Part shown: positions 53,401 through 63,839 of the stretch, one piece after another
Numbering within the stretch: position 1 is the stretch's first letter
Layout of the letters: each line of letters begins with the position of its first letter
NCBI GenBank assembly: GCA_006384855.1
Contig: VCJN01002219.1
Location: 1-64,000, forward strand
Reading direction: 5' to 3'
Origin: Tetraselmis striata
Lineage: Eukaryota > Chlorophyta > Chlorodendrophyceae > Chlorodendrales > Chlorodendraceae
DNA length: 64,000 nt
Notes under the pieces: generated by a model
Told to the model about the DNA's origin: nothing
What the model saw: only the letters and a program-made list of their open reading frames with translations
The model's database searches: none
Made by a program: the position numbers and the translations under genes

Positions 53401-56318
53401 TAGCACAGCCAAGAACATGCCGACCCCGGCGTCATGTATGTTGCTCCTCAGATCTGTCTGTGTCCATGCTTGCTGTGGTGGTGTCCTCCTGGAGGGCCTG
53501 CTCTTCACGCCACTGTGGGCGCAGGCCGGCAGTTGGCCTGGTGGTGGGTCGTCCGGTCGTCGGACGGTCCGCCGTTTCACAGGAGGATCACGCTACCAGT
53601 ACCAATACGCGCGCCGGCTCGCCCGGATTTAGTACATGCGTAGTACTTCTCCCGGTGTTAAGGCCGGCTGGAAAGTGAGAAGTGGGCACCGGGACGGCCA
53701 CGCTGCTGAGTCTTGTTGAGCTTGGAAGTGGCGAAGGGGCGCGATGTGACCGAAGATCTATTGACCCACGCGCCAAGTGAGGGGAGGACGCTCGGGTCAA
53801 GGTAGTCCAGAACGACCTCGGAGGTCGTGGGTCAGCCGCCTTGGTAACGTATGTGGGACAGCGGAGCTCCGATGGCGTTAGCAACTGAAGGTGCTCCCTT
53901 GCGAAGGGTGTGAGAGCTCTAGGAAGTGCCAGCGGAAGGGGGGGCACAGACGAGCCGAACGGCCGTAGAAAGCCAGTCCGACATACTAGTAGTCGAAGAT
54001 TTGGAATGCTCGCTCGGGGCGACCGCTCAGAAGTTTGTCTCGGCCAAGGCAGCAAGGACGAGAATGCAGACTGTACGTTGTTGATGAAGTGGTGCAAGAC
54101 ATAGGCGGTGCTCCGAGACGTGGTGCGAGACCGGGCATTCATTCATCTAGTCTCCGAAAATTGCAGAGCCCAAATACTCGGCTGCATGCTGAAAGTACTG
54201 AGCCCGCAGTACGTCCAGCACAATTCGGCCACCGTGCACACGCTTGATCTCCCTAAGCTTCCGCAGGAAAGCCAGACGAAAGCGAAACGCCATGTCGATG
54301 GCCTCCGCGTGATTCCGGGGGCGCCCGGGATAGGGGGTGATTAGCAGAGGGACGTAGGGTAGCAAGTCGTCGAGGGCCACGAAAAGAGCGGCCATATGGG
54401 CCCCAAAGCACGTCATCTAAATTTACTCCTCCTGGGCCGGCAGATGACGCGGGTCATCCTGCTTGAGGTAGTCGTTCGCTCGGTCGGTACGCAAAAGAAT
54501 AAACCCAAACACCAGGCTGACCGGTCGAACGCCCTCGTAAACACACTCTGCTCGTTGCAATAACTGTGGCACCGCGAGGTAGTCGTCCTCGTCACTCGCG
54601 GGTGTTGCTCCGACACGGCCGCTATGGGCTAGCTCTAGCAAGTGGAGGCGCACTGCGGCTCTCTGGCTGCATGTCGGCTGTCCCACGACGCGCTGCCATG
54701 AGCAAGAGCCATGTGCTGCGTCTCCATTAACAACACGTTCACGAGCCGTCAATTGGGCCAACGACGATATGAGCTCGAGCAACAATGTAGACTGGGCATG
54801 CATGTCTGCCTGCAACGATTCGAGCGTCAGGTCGGCGACAAGTTCTTCTCCATTTGGCATGGTGACGCACGGACGTGCGGATGAGAATTTCACACACGGA
54901 TGGTGAGCCGAGTACGAGTGTGAACTTGCTCGCAACATGTTACGAGACAGTCAATCGTTGTGTGTAACACAACGAAATTGGAAGATGGCACGCTAGCCTC
55001 CCGGACTGTCTCGTAATTATACCGTAATGGTAATTATCTCAAAGAACGGGCGTGTAATCGTCGTATATGCCGTGTAATTGCCACTTGTCTGCTAGGCTCG
55101 GTATAGTCGCAATGAAGTGCCCGGCTCGCCCGCGTTCCGTAATATGCTACCAGTAGCAATCATGTTGTGTCATCCCCATAGTGCATTGGACCCACATCGC
55201 GCCTCGCGCGGCTACCCGTAATCGTTGGGCTTTTCGCCACACTGCACGTTCACGCCCCACAAGCTCCGTAACGACGCAACGGCCAACGGTACCGTAGGTC
55301 TCAAGCCGGCTAAGTTGCAGTCGCGCGGACACTTTACCATGCGCAACAACAGCGTGAGCGCCAGTGACTAGCCCCTACCAACACCCGCCGCTGCTAGCCG
55401 CCGGCACCGAGTAGTGGTGTGCAATGGGGCATCGCAACCCCAAGCGACGTATTCATGAGGGAAAGGAGGGCTGGACCGCTGCCGAGGGGATTTGGGAAGA
55501 GGTGATCAAGAGAATGCGATGCTGCGCGTGACGCCTATTTCTCGAAGACATTGTTCTACGACAAGCACATATGGGCGGGGGCGTGCGCCCAGCCGCCTCC
55601 GTCCACCGCCGCGCCTGTCGCAACCGGTGATGGTGGCGCCCCTGCGTAGCTGTTGCACCGTACGAGCGTCACCCCTCTGCTCCGTCGTCCGGACCCGGTT
55701 AGACGGAAACGCGGGGCGAGCCGGGTGCATCGATACCGTCCACGTCTGCCGGTATTATTTGAACGCCGATTTTGGGGCTGAGGGTGCGGATCAGGTTTGT
55801 CACAGTCCGGCCGCGCGTTTCTTCGTCCATAGCTTGGTGTTGGGCCACCAGATCGCCGAACAGTAGGGCCACATGGGTGGCATCGTCCGTGCCGGCGGGG
55901 AGGCCGGTGAGGGGCACGTGGGATGGGCGTTGCAGTACGCGTATGTGGCGGCGGGTTGCTGGTGGGAGTTGGGTGCCTGCGAAAAAAATTGCAGTTACGA
56001 CCGTGCGGATCGCTGGCCTTTGCACTCTGCCGCCTCGTAGCGCGGCCAAGAAGGTGCTGAGCGACCCCGGCGTCCTGTTGCTCCTCATATCTGTCTGTGT
56101 CCATGCTAGCTGTGGTGGTGTCCTCCTGGCGGGCCTGCTCTTCACGCCACTGTGGGCGCAGGCCGGCAGTTGGCCTGGTGGTGGGTCGTCCGGTCGTCGG
56201 ACGGTCCGCCGTTTCACAGGAGGATCACGCTACCAATACCAGTAGGCGCGCCGGCTCGCCCGGATTTAGTACATACGCAGTACTTCGCCCGGTGTTTTTT
56301 TTTAAAAGGGCCCAGCCA
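50483..56318 (-). mobile_element. Family A element, copy 3, inserted into copy 2 and itself carrying a 2.6-kb foreign tract
   Basis: Minus orientation. The 5' end is at 56318 and the 3' tail (AATTTCAAATTTCAATTTCAA) reaches 50483. CCAGCGTA flanks it at 50475-50482 and 56319-56326. Its own parts are 56318-55741 and about 53105-50483. Between them lies the tract copied from the left arm (55740 to about 53105), which brings a second set of the first ~580 bp of family A. It is broken; divergence from copy 1 outside the tract is clear (many differences and small indels). Confidence 0.75.
53105..55740 (-). repeat. Right arm of the inverted duplication (recipient tract)
   Basis: The near-identical reverse complement of 19171-21806. 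It contains the YR copy B gag-like region (54938-54150) and the same YR/family A insertion junction at about 53684, which cannot have arisen twice by chance. The edge at 55740/55741 is abrupt and joins the tract to family A sequence corresponding to about 21806. Confidence 0.85.
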
Positions 56319-57603
56319 CCAGCGTATAAACACACCCCCGGAGCTGCAGCACGCTCAATGGCTGACAGACACCGTGATGGCTGCTGGCGTCGAGATGCAG
56401 CAAAACCACACCGAGTCGACACTGCTGCGAGTAGGGGACGACAATCTCTGCGCCATCTCCCTCGGCAAAGAGGACGAGGAGTTCTCGGACGCCTAGCAAT
56501 GGCCCTTACCTCTTCTATCGCACTACTGCGGGCGGTACGCCTCAGAACCATCGTCATCTACCTCACGGAGTCAGAGTTCGATCCCTCGGAGCTCCTCGTG
56601 CACCCCTTCAGCCAGACGGTCAGGGAAGCGCGAAAACTCGGCGGCAACACCGGCCGCAACCAACTCCGACGTACAGCGGTGGGCCTGCGCATGAAGGCTC
56701 GGAAGACTCTCCAGCATCCCTCGCCCCTCGGGCCCTCGGGCTGAACAACGTCCACTATACACCCTCACCCTGCAACTCACCGCCCACCGCCACGGCAGCA
56801 TCGGCAGCACCCGCGGGACCGACAGAACGGAGCAATGGCGTAAGACAGTCTCGACAGCGTGCGGGAAAATCAAGGCCGCGCCGACTGAGGTAACTGCCGA
56901 GGGGCGACTTGCGGGCGCCACGCCGACACCACCACCAGCATGCCTAGCCCAATTGACACCACCAGCGAACCCAACAGCCCATGCCGAACCCCAGACCCGA
57001 GACACCCCCCCCCCCCCCCCCCCCCCCATGGGTTTGAGCACATGATACAGAAGCGAGGAGCGGTCGCTGATGCCGTTGCAGCCATCGACCAGCGCCGAGC
57101 AGCAACGGAACACGCCCCCGGAGCAGCCCACCCAGCCTCTGCACCTACAACCACATGCCCATCGGCAGCCGCCATGACCGGAGTGCAGGCGGAAGACGAG
57201 GACGAGCTTGGTGAACTGGACTACGAGGAGAACGACCGCACCATGGATGTGGACACCGCCCAGCGCGGAGCAGCTGAGGCACCATGTCTGGCTGACATTA
57301 CCCTCGACTCCCCCCAACGCTCAATAGTGCAACGCACATTCCGCGAAGGCACACCTGACGGCACCACAGAACGACTGGTCGAGCTTTAGCACCTCACCAC
57401 CACAACCACAGAGCTGCTCGCCCAGTCCTCCCCAGCCAGTCAGCCTGCACTCGCGGCCGAACTTGCCAGACTCACATCGGAGTCACACCGACTGCGTAAC
57501 CCACAGCGCCACTCGATCCAGCTCGAACACCACCCCCGCCAGCCCCTCCGAGCAGGCAAGGGCAAGGCAGCCGCATCTGCCAAGCAGAAGAAGAAGCAGC
57601 CAA
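56319..57603 (+). mobile_element. Family A element, copy 2, continued after the insertion
   Basis: It picks up exactly where 50482 left off (in copy 1 terms about 22645) and runs to about 57603, where similarity to copy 1 stops within the basic-tail region. It includes a C run at 57004-57026. Broken copy. Confidence 0.7.
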
Positions 57604-58660
57604 GCACAGAAGGCAGCATCTGGGACGGGCGTTGCCCAAACTTTTCGATAGGCCAAGCCGAGAAAGTGTTCGGGCGGGCACTGCATTTCAAGGCGGTCGC
57701 TGACGTCGCGGTAGCTCGCGAGCCCGTATAAAGCGGTCGCTGGCGTCATGGTACCTAGCTTCGTCCAGGTGTGCGCTATCGTAGAAGGTGCGCGAACGCA
57801 GAGGCGACGTTGCGCGGCGAGTGCGACGTGTAGTCGTTGTCTGAGTGTCGAGAACCGGTTACCCACCGCCGGTGATACCAGTCGTTTTACGTCCAGACTC
57901 GCGTCTAGACGGACTTCCTGCGTCGTTGTGAGACCATCCTCCCTGGTGGAGGGCCCATAACCTGTTGTGCGCAGCGTCCCTACCAACCCGCCATGTGCGG
58001 GTCCTGGCGCGAGCCGGGGACTGTGAGAAGGAGCGTGAAGCGCGGAGAATGGCTGGTTACAGATAAGTGACCTAGCCTGCCTGGGCGCCGCACACTAGGC
58101 AGGCGTTTCGGGGCTGGTGCGCGCGCTGTGCTGGGGCGCGGACCAGCACTGGAGAGATGTGCTTAGTACGAAGGCATCCCCTAGCTACATATTGTAATAA
58201 TGCATAAGTGTGCCAACGCTAATGTCAACACCCCCCTCAATGTCGCGAGGGGATGCTCCAAGCATAGCAAGGATTGGGCTCACTCGGGCTGCAGCTGACG
58301 GTAGTCGCTAGCCTAGAGGGGCAGCCCGCACACATCTAGGCATGCGTTTCGGTGCCTGGTGCGCGCGCCATTTTTGGCGGACCATCAATGAGGAGATGTG
58401 CTAAAGTACTAAGGCATCCCCTAGCTACATTGTACACATGCATTAGTGTACCAACACTGATGTCAACATGCGGGCTCGGCGGGTCTTGCTGTCTGCATGT
58501 GATCTGAAACGTACATGTCTGACGCTATCTGGGTATTTCTGATGCCCCTGATGGATGTGCGTCTGTTCTGAAGATACTTCACCCAGCGAATGCTCTTCGT
58601 GAACGCCATGCATATGATGTCCTATTTTTTCCGCCCCCGGGACAGGACTGGCACCAGTGA
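57604..58660. other. Unassigned region with a local duplication
   Basis: No gene is recognised. The minus-strand frame 57986-57483 lacks known motifs and mostly overlaps the end of family A copy 2. Two related ~160-bp units lie at 58071-58230 and 58312-58468. Confidence 0.5.
58071..58468 (+). repeat. Two diverged ~160-bp tandem units
   Basis: Both units hold GGTGCGCGCGC, GAGATGTGCT, AAGGCATCCCCTAGCTACAT and CCAACRCTRATGTCAACA, at an offset of 241 bp. The sequence between them is unrelated. Confidence 0.8.
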
Positions 58661-58785
58661 AACCCTTGTTGCGTCTCTACGACGGCCGTTTGGGCAGCGA
58701 TTCAGTTGCGGAAAGCCCTGGGTAGGCGACGCTCCGTCATAGTCATCAAGCAAATTGCCGAAGCATTCTGCAAGAGCTATATGAC
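58661..58785 (+). repeat. Dispersed repeat R1, copy 2
   Basis: Partner of 1493-1622 in the same orientation. It lies about 350 bp beyond the 3' end (stop at 59132) of the SR-rich gene. Confidence 0.65.
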
Positions 58786-59018
58786 GTCATGCAAAAGCTT
58801 GCACATGCAATGATGCCCACATCTGAGTTGACAGGAAAGAACCACGTATCCCCCCCCTCCCCCCTCCCCCCCTGGCTCTTATGACGGACGTGCTCATGGC
58901 CGCCTCATCCAGCACAAGGGCAAGTCTGCTTAGAGGAGGACGAATTGGACAAGGGAGTATATGCAATAAACACCCGGTCGGCACATGCCTGTGGATACTG
59001 CTGGGCAGGATCCCGCCT

Positions 59019-59023
59019 TTACA
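59019..59023 (-). terminator. Candidate poly(A) signal of the SR-rich gene
   Basis: TGTAA on the minus strand, 109 nt downstream of the stop codon, a normal distance for green algae. Confidence 0.5.
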
Positions 59024-59131
59024 TGCACCTGGAGAGCGCAAGGCACGCAGCGGGCCCGTGGGGATCGCCTTCCCTAAGGCCCTGCGGAACGCCGCCCGCG
59101 AATCACCCGTGGCACCAGGGCCCTGCCTGCC

Positions 59132-61617
59132 TCACCGCCCGCCACGCTTAGGCACTCCAGGACCATGGTGGTCCCGGCTCCGGCTGCGATCCCGAAGGTC
59201 TCGCGGGCTCCGGCTACGATCCCGAAGGTCTCGCGGGCTGCGGCTGCGATCCTGAGGGTCTCGCGGGCTGCGGCTGCGATCCCGAGGGTCTCGTGGGCTG
59301 CGGCTCCGGCTGCGATCCTGAGGGTCTCGCGGGCTGCGGCTCCGGCTGCGAGGGTCTCGCGGGCTGCGGCTCCGGCTGCGGCCACGGGGGCTGCGGCTCC
59401 GGCCACGCTCGTACCCTCCGGAGCCCCGCCGCCCCCTTGAGGGGCTGCGGCTGCGGCTGCGGCTGCGGCTGCGGCTGTACTCGTACCCCATCCTGCTGTC
59501 GCGGCTGTAGCTCCTGCTGCGGCTGCGACTGTACGACCAGCTGCGGCTCGGGCTCCGCCCCCGGCCGCGCCCGCCTCCACTACGCCCCCCGTCCGAGAAG
59601 TAGTGCGGGCCCCCATAGCCCCCCTGCTCCATGCTGAAGCCCTGGCCACCGCCCATCATGGCGCCGTACACCCCATACGGCCCATCCGCGCCGTAGCTCT
59701 GCCACGCATCTGGACAGCGCCCAAATAATGAAAGCGCAAAGACGGGGGAGGAGTCAGTTTGTGTGCTCTTCCCGTGTTTCAGGCCGTCCTGCGCATGGGC
59801 AATGAGTTGACGCGAGTGCGTGCATGAAGCGGGGGGGGGGGGGGGGGGGGGGGGGGCGCACCTGCGCCAAATGCTGGCATCCCATAGAAGCCGCCCGTCC
59901 CGGCAGCATACCCGTACCCAGCCACCCCGTGGTCCGGCCCAAACGCGCGACCGGCGTCCACAGGCCGGGCCTTGCTCGGGTCCGTGAGCCGATTGATGAT
60001 GCCAATCTGCACGCGCGCGGGGTGTCAGCACCCGCCAGCGGCTGCGGCTGAGCGAGTCATGCACCGGGAGAAGTGCAGGCAGGGAAAGGCGCGCACCATG
60101 TAGCCGGTTTTTGACCGGATTGTGTTGATGTCGGTGTTGGTAAAGCTGTCGATGGCCTGCCGTGGCAGCGCGGCAGGGGAGTCAGGATCATCCACGCGCC
60201 CCACGAGTGCAGGCATGTCACATGGGCAGGCCCTCGGGCGGCCTGCCGGCGCTGACCTGCATGGCTTGCTCAGGTGTCAGTTTGTCTAGCGCGCGGCACA
60301 TGCGCTGGTCCAGGTCGCGCTCGTCCAGGCGCCCCTGTCGCGCGGAGCGGTGCCACTGAGGTCAGTCCGCTGTCCGTGCAGGCGCTCCCTGTACATCGTG
60401 GTCGGTTGGTGGGGTGCATGGGTGCCGGGTGGGAGGGAAGGACGGGAGGGGCAGTGAGTACCTCTGCGGCCAGGGCCTCGATGTGCTTGCGCACTTTGCA
60501 GTCCAGGCCCTCGATGTCCCCCGCGCGGTTGCTTTGCACCCCGTCCTGGAGCATCACAGCAGCAGGCAGGAGAGTGGGAGCATGCGTGGAGAGGGGGCAG
60601 AGCCCGGCCGAGGTGTGATGGAGAGATTAGCGCAGCGCACCCGCTCAAGGCGCCGGATGATCCCCCGGAAGAAGCCGTTGTTGTTCTTCACCCGGCTGAA
60701 ATCGGTGTCCACAAAGCGCTGCACGGCAACCTCCGCCAGCTCGTCGCTCAGCTCTGCCGGGAGGAAGGGGGGGGGGGGGGGGGGGGGGAGGAGGAGGTCA
60801 AACCGGGAGGTCATAGCCGGACGGCCGCACCGGGTGGCCGCCAGGCGCGCAGCACAGTTGGCTCTTGGTCCCTCAAGCTCATTAAATCAGTGTCATTTTT
60901 GGCAGACACGGGCGTTCCTGCTCATAGAGGTTTGCATCATCGGGCCTCGCCAGCCGTTGTGGGTGGCACAGCAAAAGAGTGCAGCGGCACGGGACAAGCG
61001 CGAGGCGCACCTTCCAGCATGTCCAGGGTAGCGCGTTCGATGTCTCTGTACCGGACGTCGTTGGAGCTGCGCAGAAAGTCGTCCAGTTTGCGCTGTGGCG
61101 CGTCAACAGTCAGTGGACAACGCCGCAGTGACAAGTCGCCCTGCAGGTTAGTATACCTGGGCGCAGTGGACTCACCCTCCACGGAGCGCTTCCGCCCCTA
61201 TAATTATCGTAGTCATCGTCGCTCTTGCTCCTGCTCCTGCTCCGGCTGTGGCTGCGGCTACGGCTCCTGGTGTGGCCTCTGCTCCAGCTGCGATTCCGGC
61301 TGCGGCTGCGGCTGCGGCTGCGGCTGCGGCTGCGACTGTGGCTAAAGTGCAGGAGCGGCACAGGAGTCTCAGGCGAGGATCCGGCAGCCAGAAGCTTCCA
61401 GGCCTGACAAGGTGTATGCGCCTCACCTGGGGGGCCTGCCTCGACCTTGCCTCCCATGGTCACCTGCTTGGCACACAAAGCAACCACCTTGATAAGGTTT
61501 TTCACACGCCGATGCGGCACCCAACCCTGGAAGGAAAACCGTAGTTCATAGGAAGTGTGCGGGGGATAGGGATCGGCAGCAAGAAATTGCTGCCGATACA
61601 GTAAGGATGGGGGGGGG

Positions 61618-61657
<40 letters not shown>

Positions 61658-62170
61658 CTTGCGCCCGGACTCCGGCGATCGGAGGGACTGCGCGGTGGGG
61701 AGCCGTGGCGGGACACACTCCGCGAGCGGCTACGCTGGCCGTTCCTGCGCAAAGAACAAAACCTCAGGTCGGTGACATCAGCTCAGCTTCGGAACGAGCC
61801 CTGCGCAGACTCCAATAGCTGCCGGAGCCCAACGATATTGATCCCAGCAAGGATGGGCGCTGGCCGCAACGGGCCTCGTGCCAGCCGAATCCAAGGAGAG
61901 CAGCTCGCCATCAGAGGCCTTAGGCAAGGCAAGTGCTGCAACTGCACGCATGTGCGCGCGACAAGAGATGCCGTGTTGTACAGGAAGGCGGAAGATTTAA
62001 TACCTGGATGGGGTTGGGCTGCGGCTGTGGGTGCGGCGACCATCCAGCGGCGGGGCCACCGCTGCCGGCAGGCATCCCTCCTCGTCCGACTCGTCGTCCG
62101 CCACGGGTGGCTCTCGCGCGGCGGGGCTCTCGCGGCCGCCGTCACGCTCGTCGTAGTCGGGCGTCGCCAT
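59132..62170 (-). CDS. SR-rich protein with two hnRNP Q/R acidic-domain-like repeats, 11 exons
   Basis: Exons (minus): 62170-62004, 61744-61659, 61526-61427, 61335-61176, 61092-61011, 60753-60641, 60545-60462, 60334-60257, 60156-60097, 60006-59862, 59709-59132; 1653 nt, 550 residues, phases consistent. An acidic start is followed by an Arg/Ser block (~56-84), a second RS block (~118-165), helical repeat A (~172-236: LDDFLRSS, DIERATLDML, VQRFVDTDFSRVKNNNGFF), repeat B (~237-318: LDERDLDQRMCRALDKL, AIDSFTNTDINTIRSKTGY), a Gly/Tyr-rich stretch and a long RS/SPRD tail. The pattern DLDxRxxxAL...AxxxF...DxxxVxxKxxFLxGxxxR is that of the hnRNP Q/R N-terminal acidic (NURR) domain. No RRM is present. 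A nuclear role in splicing or RNA binding is inferred. Exon 3 is the least certain. Four donors are GTGCGC. Confidence 0.82.
59829..59856. repeat. C run (sense strand) in SR-rich gene intron 10
   Basis: About 27 G on the + strand, hence C in the transcript, a few bases after the exon-10 donor. Similar runs are in introns 5 (60767-60788) and 2 (61610-61654). Confidence 0.9.
61610..61654. repeat. C run (sense strand) in SR-rich gene intron 2
   Basis: About 45 bases of G on the + strand with one A, directly after the exon-2 donor in transcript sense. Confidence 0.9.
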
Positions 62171-62411
62171 CGCCGCCCAGAAGCAGCAGACCAAAGGTGG
62201 TGAAGCGCCACCCAACGCGGCAACCCTGAGTCCAGCGGGTCGGGGATTGTGTACCAGCTAACAGTTGCCCGCACACACAGACACACACAACTAAGGAACA
62301 CCTCCTTGTAACCAAACCGATCAGCTGGCAGGCGAGCTGAGACGAAGTGGGCTAGGGTGTGAGCGCACCGCCGCTGCAACGCGCGACGAACGCCGTACGC
62401 CGCGCGCCGTC
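62171..62411. promoter_or_regulatory. Presumed 5' flank of the SR-rich gene
   Basis: 240 bp between the SR-rich start codon and the divergent LINE-like frame. It holds a CA-rich patch (62268-62290). No core promoter element is evident. It is called a promoter region only from position. Confidence 0.3.
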
Positions 62412-63839
62412 GTGAGAGCGACCAACCGGCCGCCGAGCGTGCAGCGCGCGCCTCATTTACTCGCTCCTCCCCCTGCCAATACTGCTCGGGTCTTCGGTTT
62501 CTTCGACCCACAGCTCGGGTCCGTACTTGGCCGAGGCAGCTTCAACGCAAATTCTTCCGCCCGCCAGTATGACCACTTCCTGAACGATGCTCATGGGTCG
62601 GACAGCTACGCCGCGGAGATGCGCGAGGCGTGGGGCCGCCTCCAAGCGGCTACTGCTGGCCATCTCGGCGACGCAGATGCACGCCAGATGGAGCGGGAAG
62701 TGGAGGCTGCGTCGGGCTCGCAAAAGGAGCTGACGGCATTTCTAGACAAGGCCAACAACTCTCGGCTTCGAAATGAGGTGTGCGCTCTCCCCGCCACATG
62801 TAGGGAATGGATCTTGTTCAACCAGCTCGACGCGGCGTCAGGCATGTGGACAGTGGCCATCCCCACCGCGCGGACAGCCATGACTCCGCATGAGCTGCGG
62901 GAGGTCGCTGCCGGGTACTTCTTTCTGCCTAGCCCGTGCTTGGCCCCGGTGGTTGGGTGCCAGATCATTCTGCCCTCGACAGAGCACAACCCTGTCATTG
63001 TTGATCTATACGGCGACGCGCTCATGAACCTCCCGGCGCCTGGAGACGCTCACTGGCGTGTACAACACGACGCTATCGCAGATGCCTTCCGCGATCACTG
63101 TGTTCACGACCTAGGTATCGCAGTACGGCGGGAGGTGGATGACTTGTTCCAGCAGGCAGTGCCTCTCGGCAACACCGTACCCAGGGATGAGCTTAAGGAC
63201 CTAGTGCCGGACGCAGAGCTCTCCCTTCCGGCGTTCAACATCGTGACCGGGAGCTATGATCCCCGGAGCTTGAAGTCCACGCTGTTGGAGTTCAAGACTA
63301 TGCGGTACGGGGTCAAGTACACTTCAGTGCCCCGGGCCACGGCTGTGGATCGGTTTGAGCGCTCCCTGTTGGGCGACATACAACGGGGGTTGGCTGCGCG
63401 GGATGCGGCGTGGCACGACACAGAGCCCGGACAGAAGGGTCCTCTTCGAGACATCATGGATATGTCGGAGAACACGGGCATGGTCTTCGGCACAGTGGGT
63501 GAGGTGAGCAAGGGGGTGCACCGCACAGTGCGTGGTATCGCATGCTTGGCTGCGGATCGGGGTGCCCTCTCATCGCGGGGCACTCGGTGCATCACCCGGG
63601 CTCACCAGGAGGCCTTGCTCGCAAGAGATTTCCTCGGAGTCCTGAGCTTGGTGGCCGCTCGAGAGCGCGCTCGCTGCCTCATCATCAGACGGCGCAGATT
63701 CGTCTGCCATCCCGTTGCTGAAGCTGCACAGCACGTCCGAGGATCACCCACTCACACACGTGCTCGCGTGGCCCGGACTCTGAACCGTGCGCGCATCACT
63801 CATCCATCCCGCCTTATGCGGGATGCGGGCCGCTTTTAG
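62412..63839 (+). CDS. C-terminal LINE protein segment (post-RT and endonuclease-like region), open frame
   Basis: A 475-codon frame with no stop. It contains Ala-Trp-Gly-Arg-Leu-Gln, then Trp-Ile-Leu-Phe-Asn-Gln...Thr-Pro-His-Glu-Leu-Arg-Glu (the segment after the RT in R2-like and related LINEs), His-Asp-Ala-Ile-Ala-Asp-Ala-Phe...Gly-Ile-Ala-Val-Arg-Arg-Glu-Val, and Gly-Met-Val-Phe-Gly-Thr-Val-Gly-Glu-Val-Ser, which are characteristic C-terminal blocks of that group. The expected Asp-rich endonuclease centre is altered. No RT lies upstream; the SR-rich gene starts there. It is thus a 5'-truncated LINE copy that happens to be open, or a co-opted fragment. The first codon at 62412 is GTG, so the true start is unknown. 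TGTAA follows 46 nt after the stop. Confidence 0.55.
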   Translation: MRATNRPPSVQRAPHLLAPPPANTARVFGFFDPQLGSVLGRGSFNANSSARQYDHFLNDAHGSDSYAAEMREAWGRLQAATAGHLGDADARQMEREVEAASGSQKELTAFLDKANNSRLRNEVCALPATCREWILFNQLDAASGMWTVAIPTARTAMTPHELREVAAGYFFLPSPCLAPVVGCQIILPSTEHNPVIVDLYGDALMNLPAPGDAHWRVQHDAIADAFRDHCVHDLGIAVRREVDDLFQQAVPLGNTVPRDELKDLVPDAELSLPAFNIVTGSYDPRSLKSTLLEFKTMRYGVKYTSVPRATAVDRFERSLLGDIQRGLAARDAAWHDTEPGQKGPLRDIMDMSENTGMVFGTVGEVSKGVHRTVRGIACLAADRGALSSRGTRCITRAHQEALLARDFLGVLSLVAARERARCLIIRRRRFVCHPVAEAAQHVRGSPTHTRARVARTLNRARITHPSRLMRDAGRF

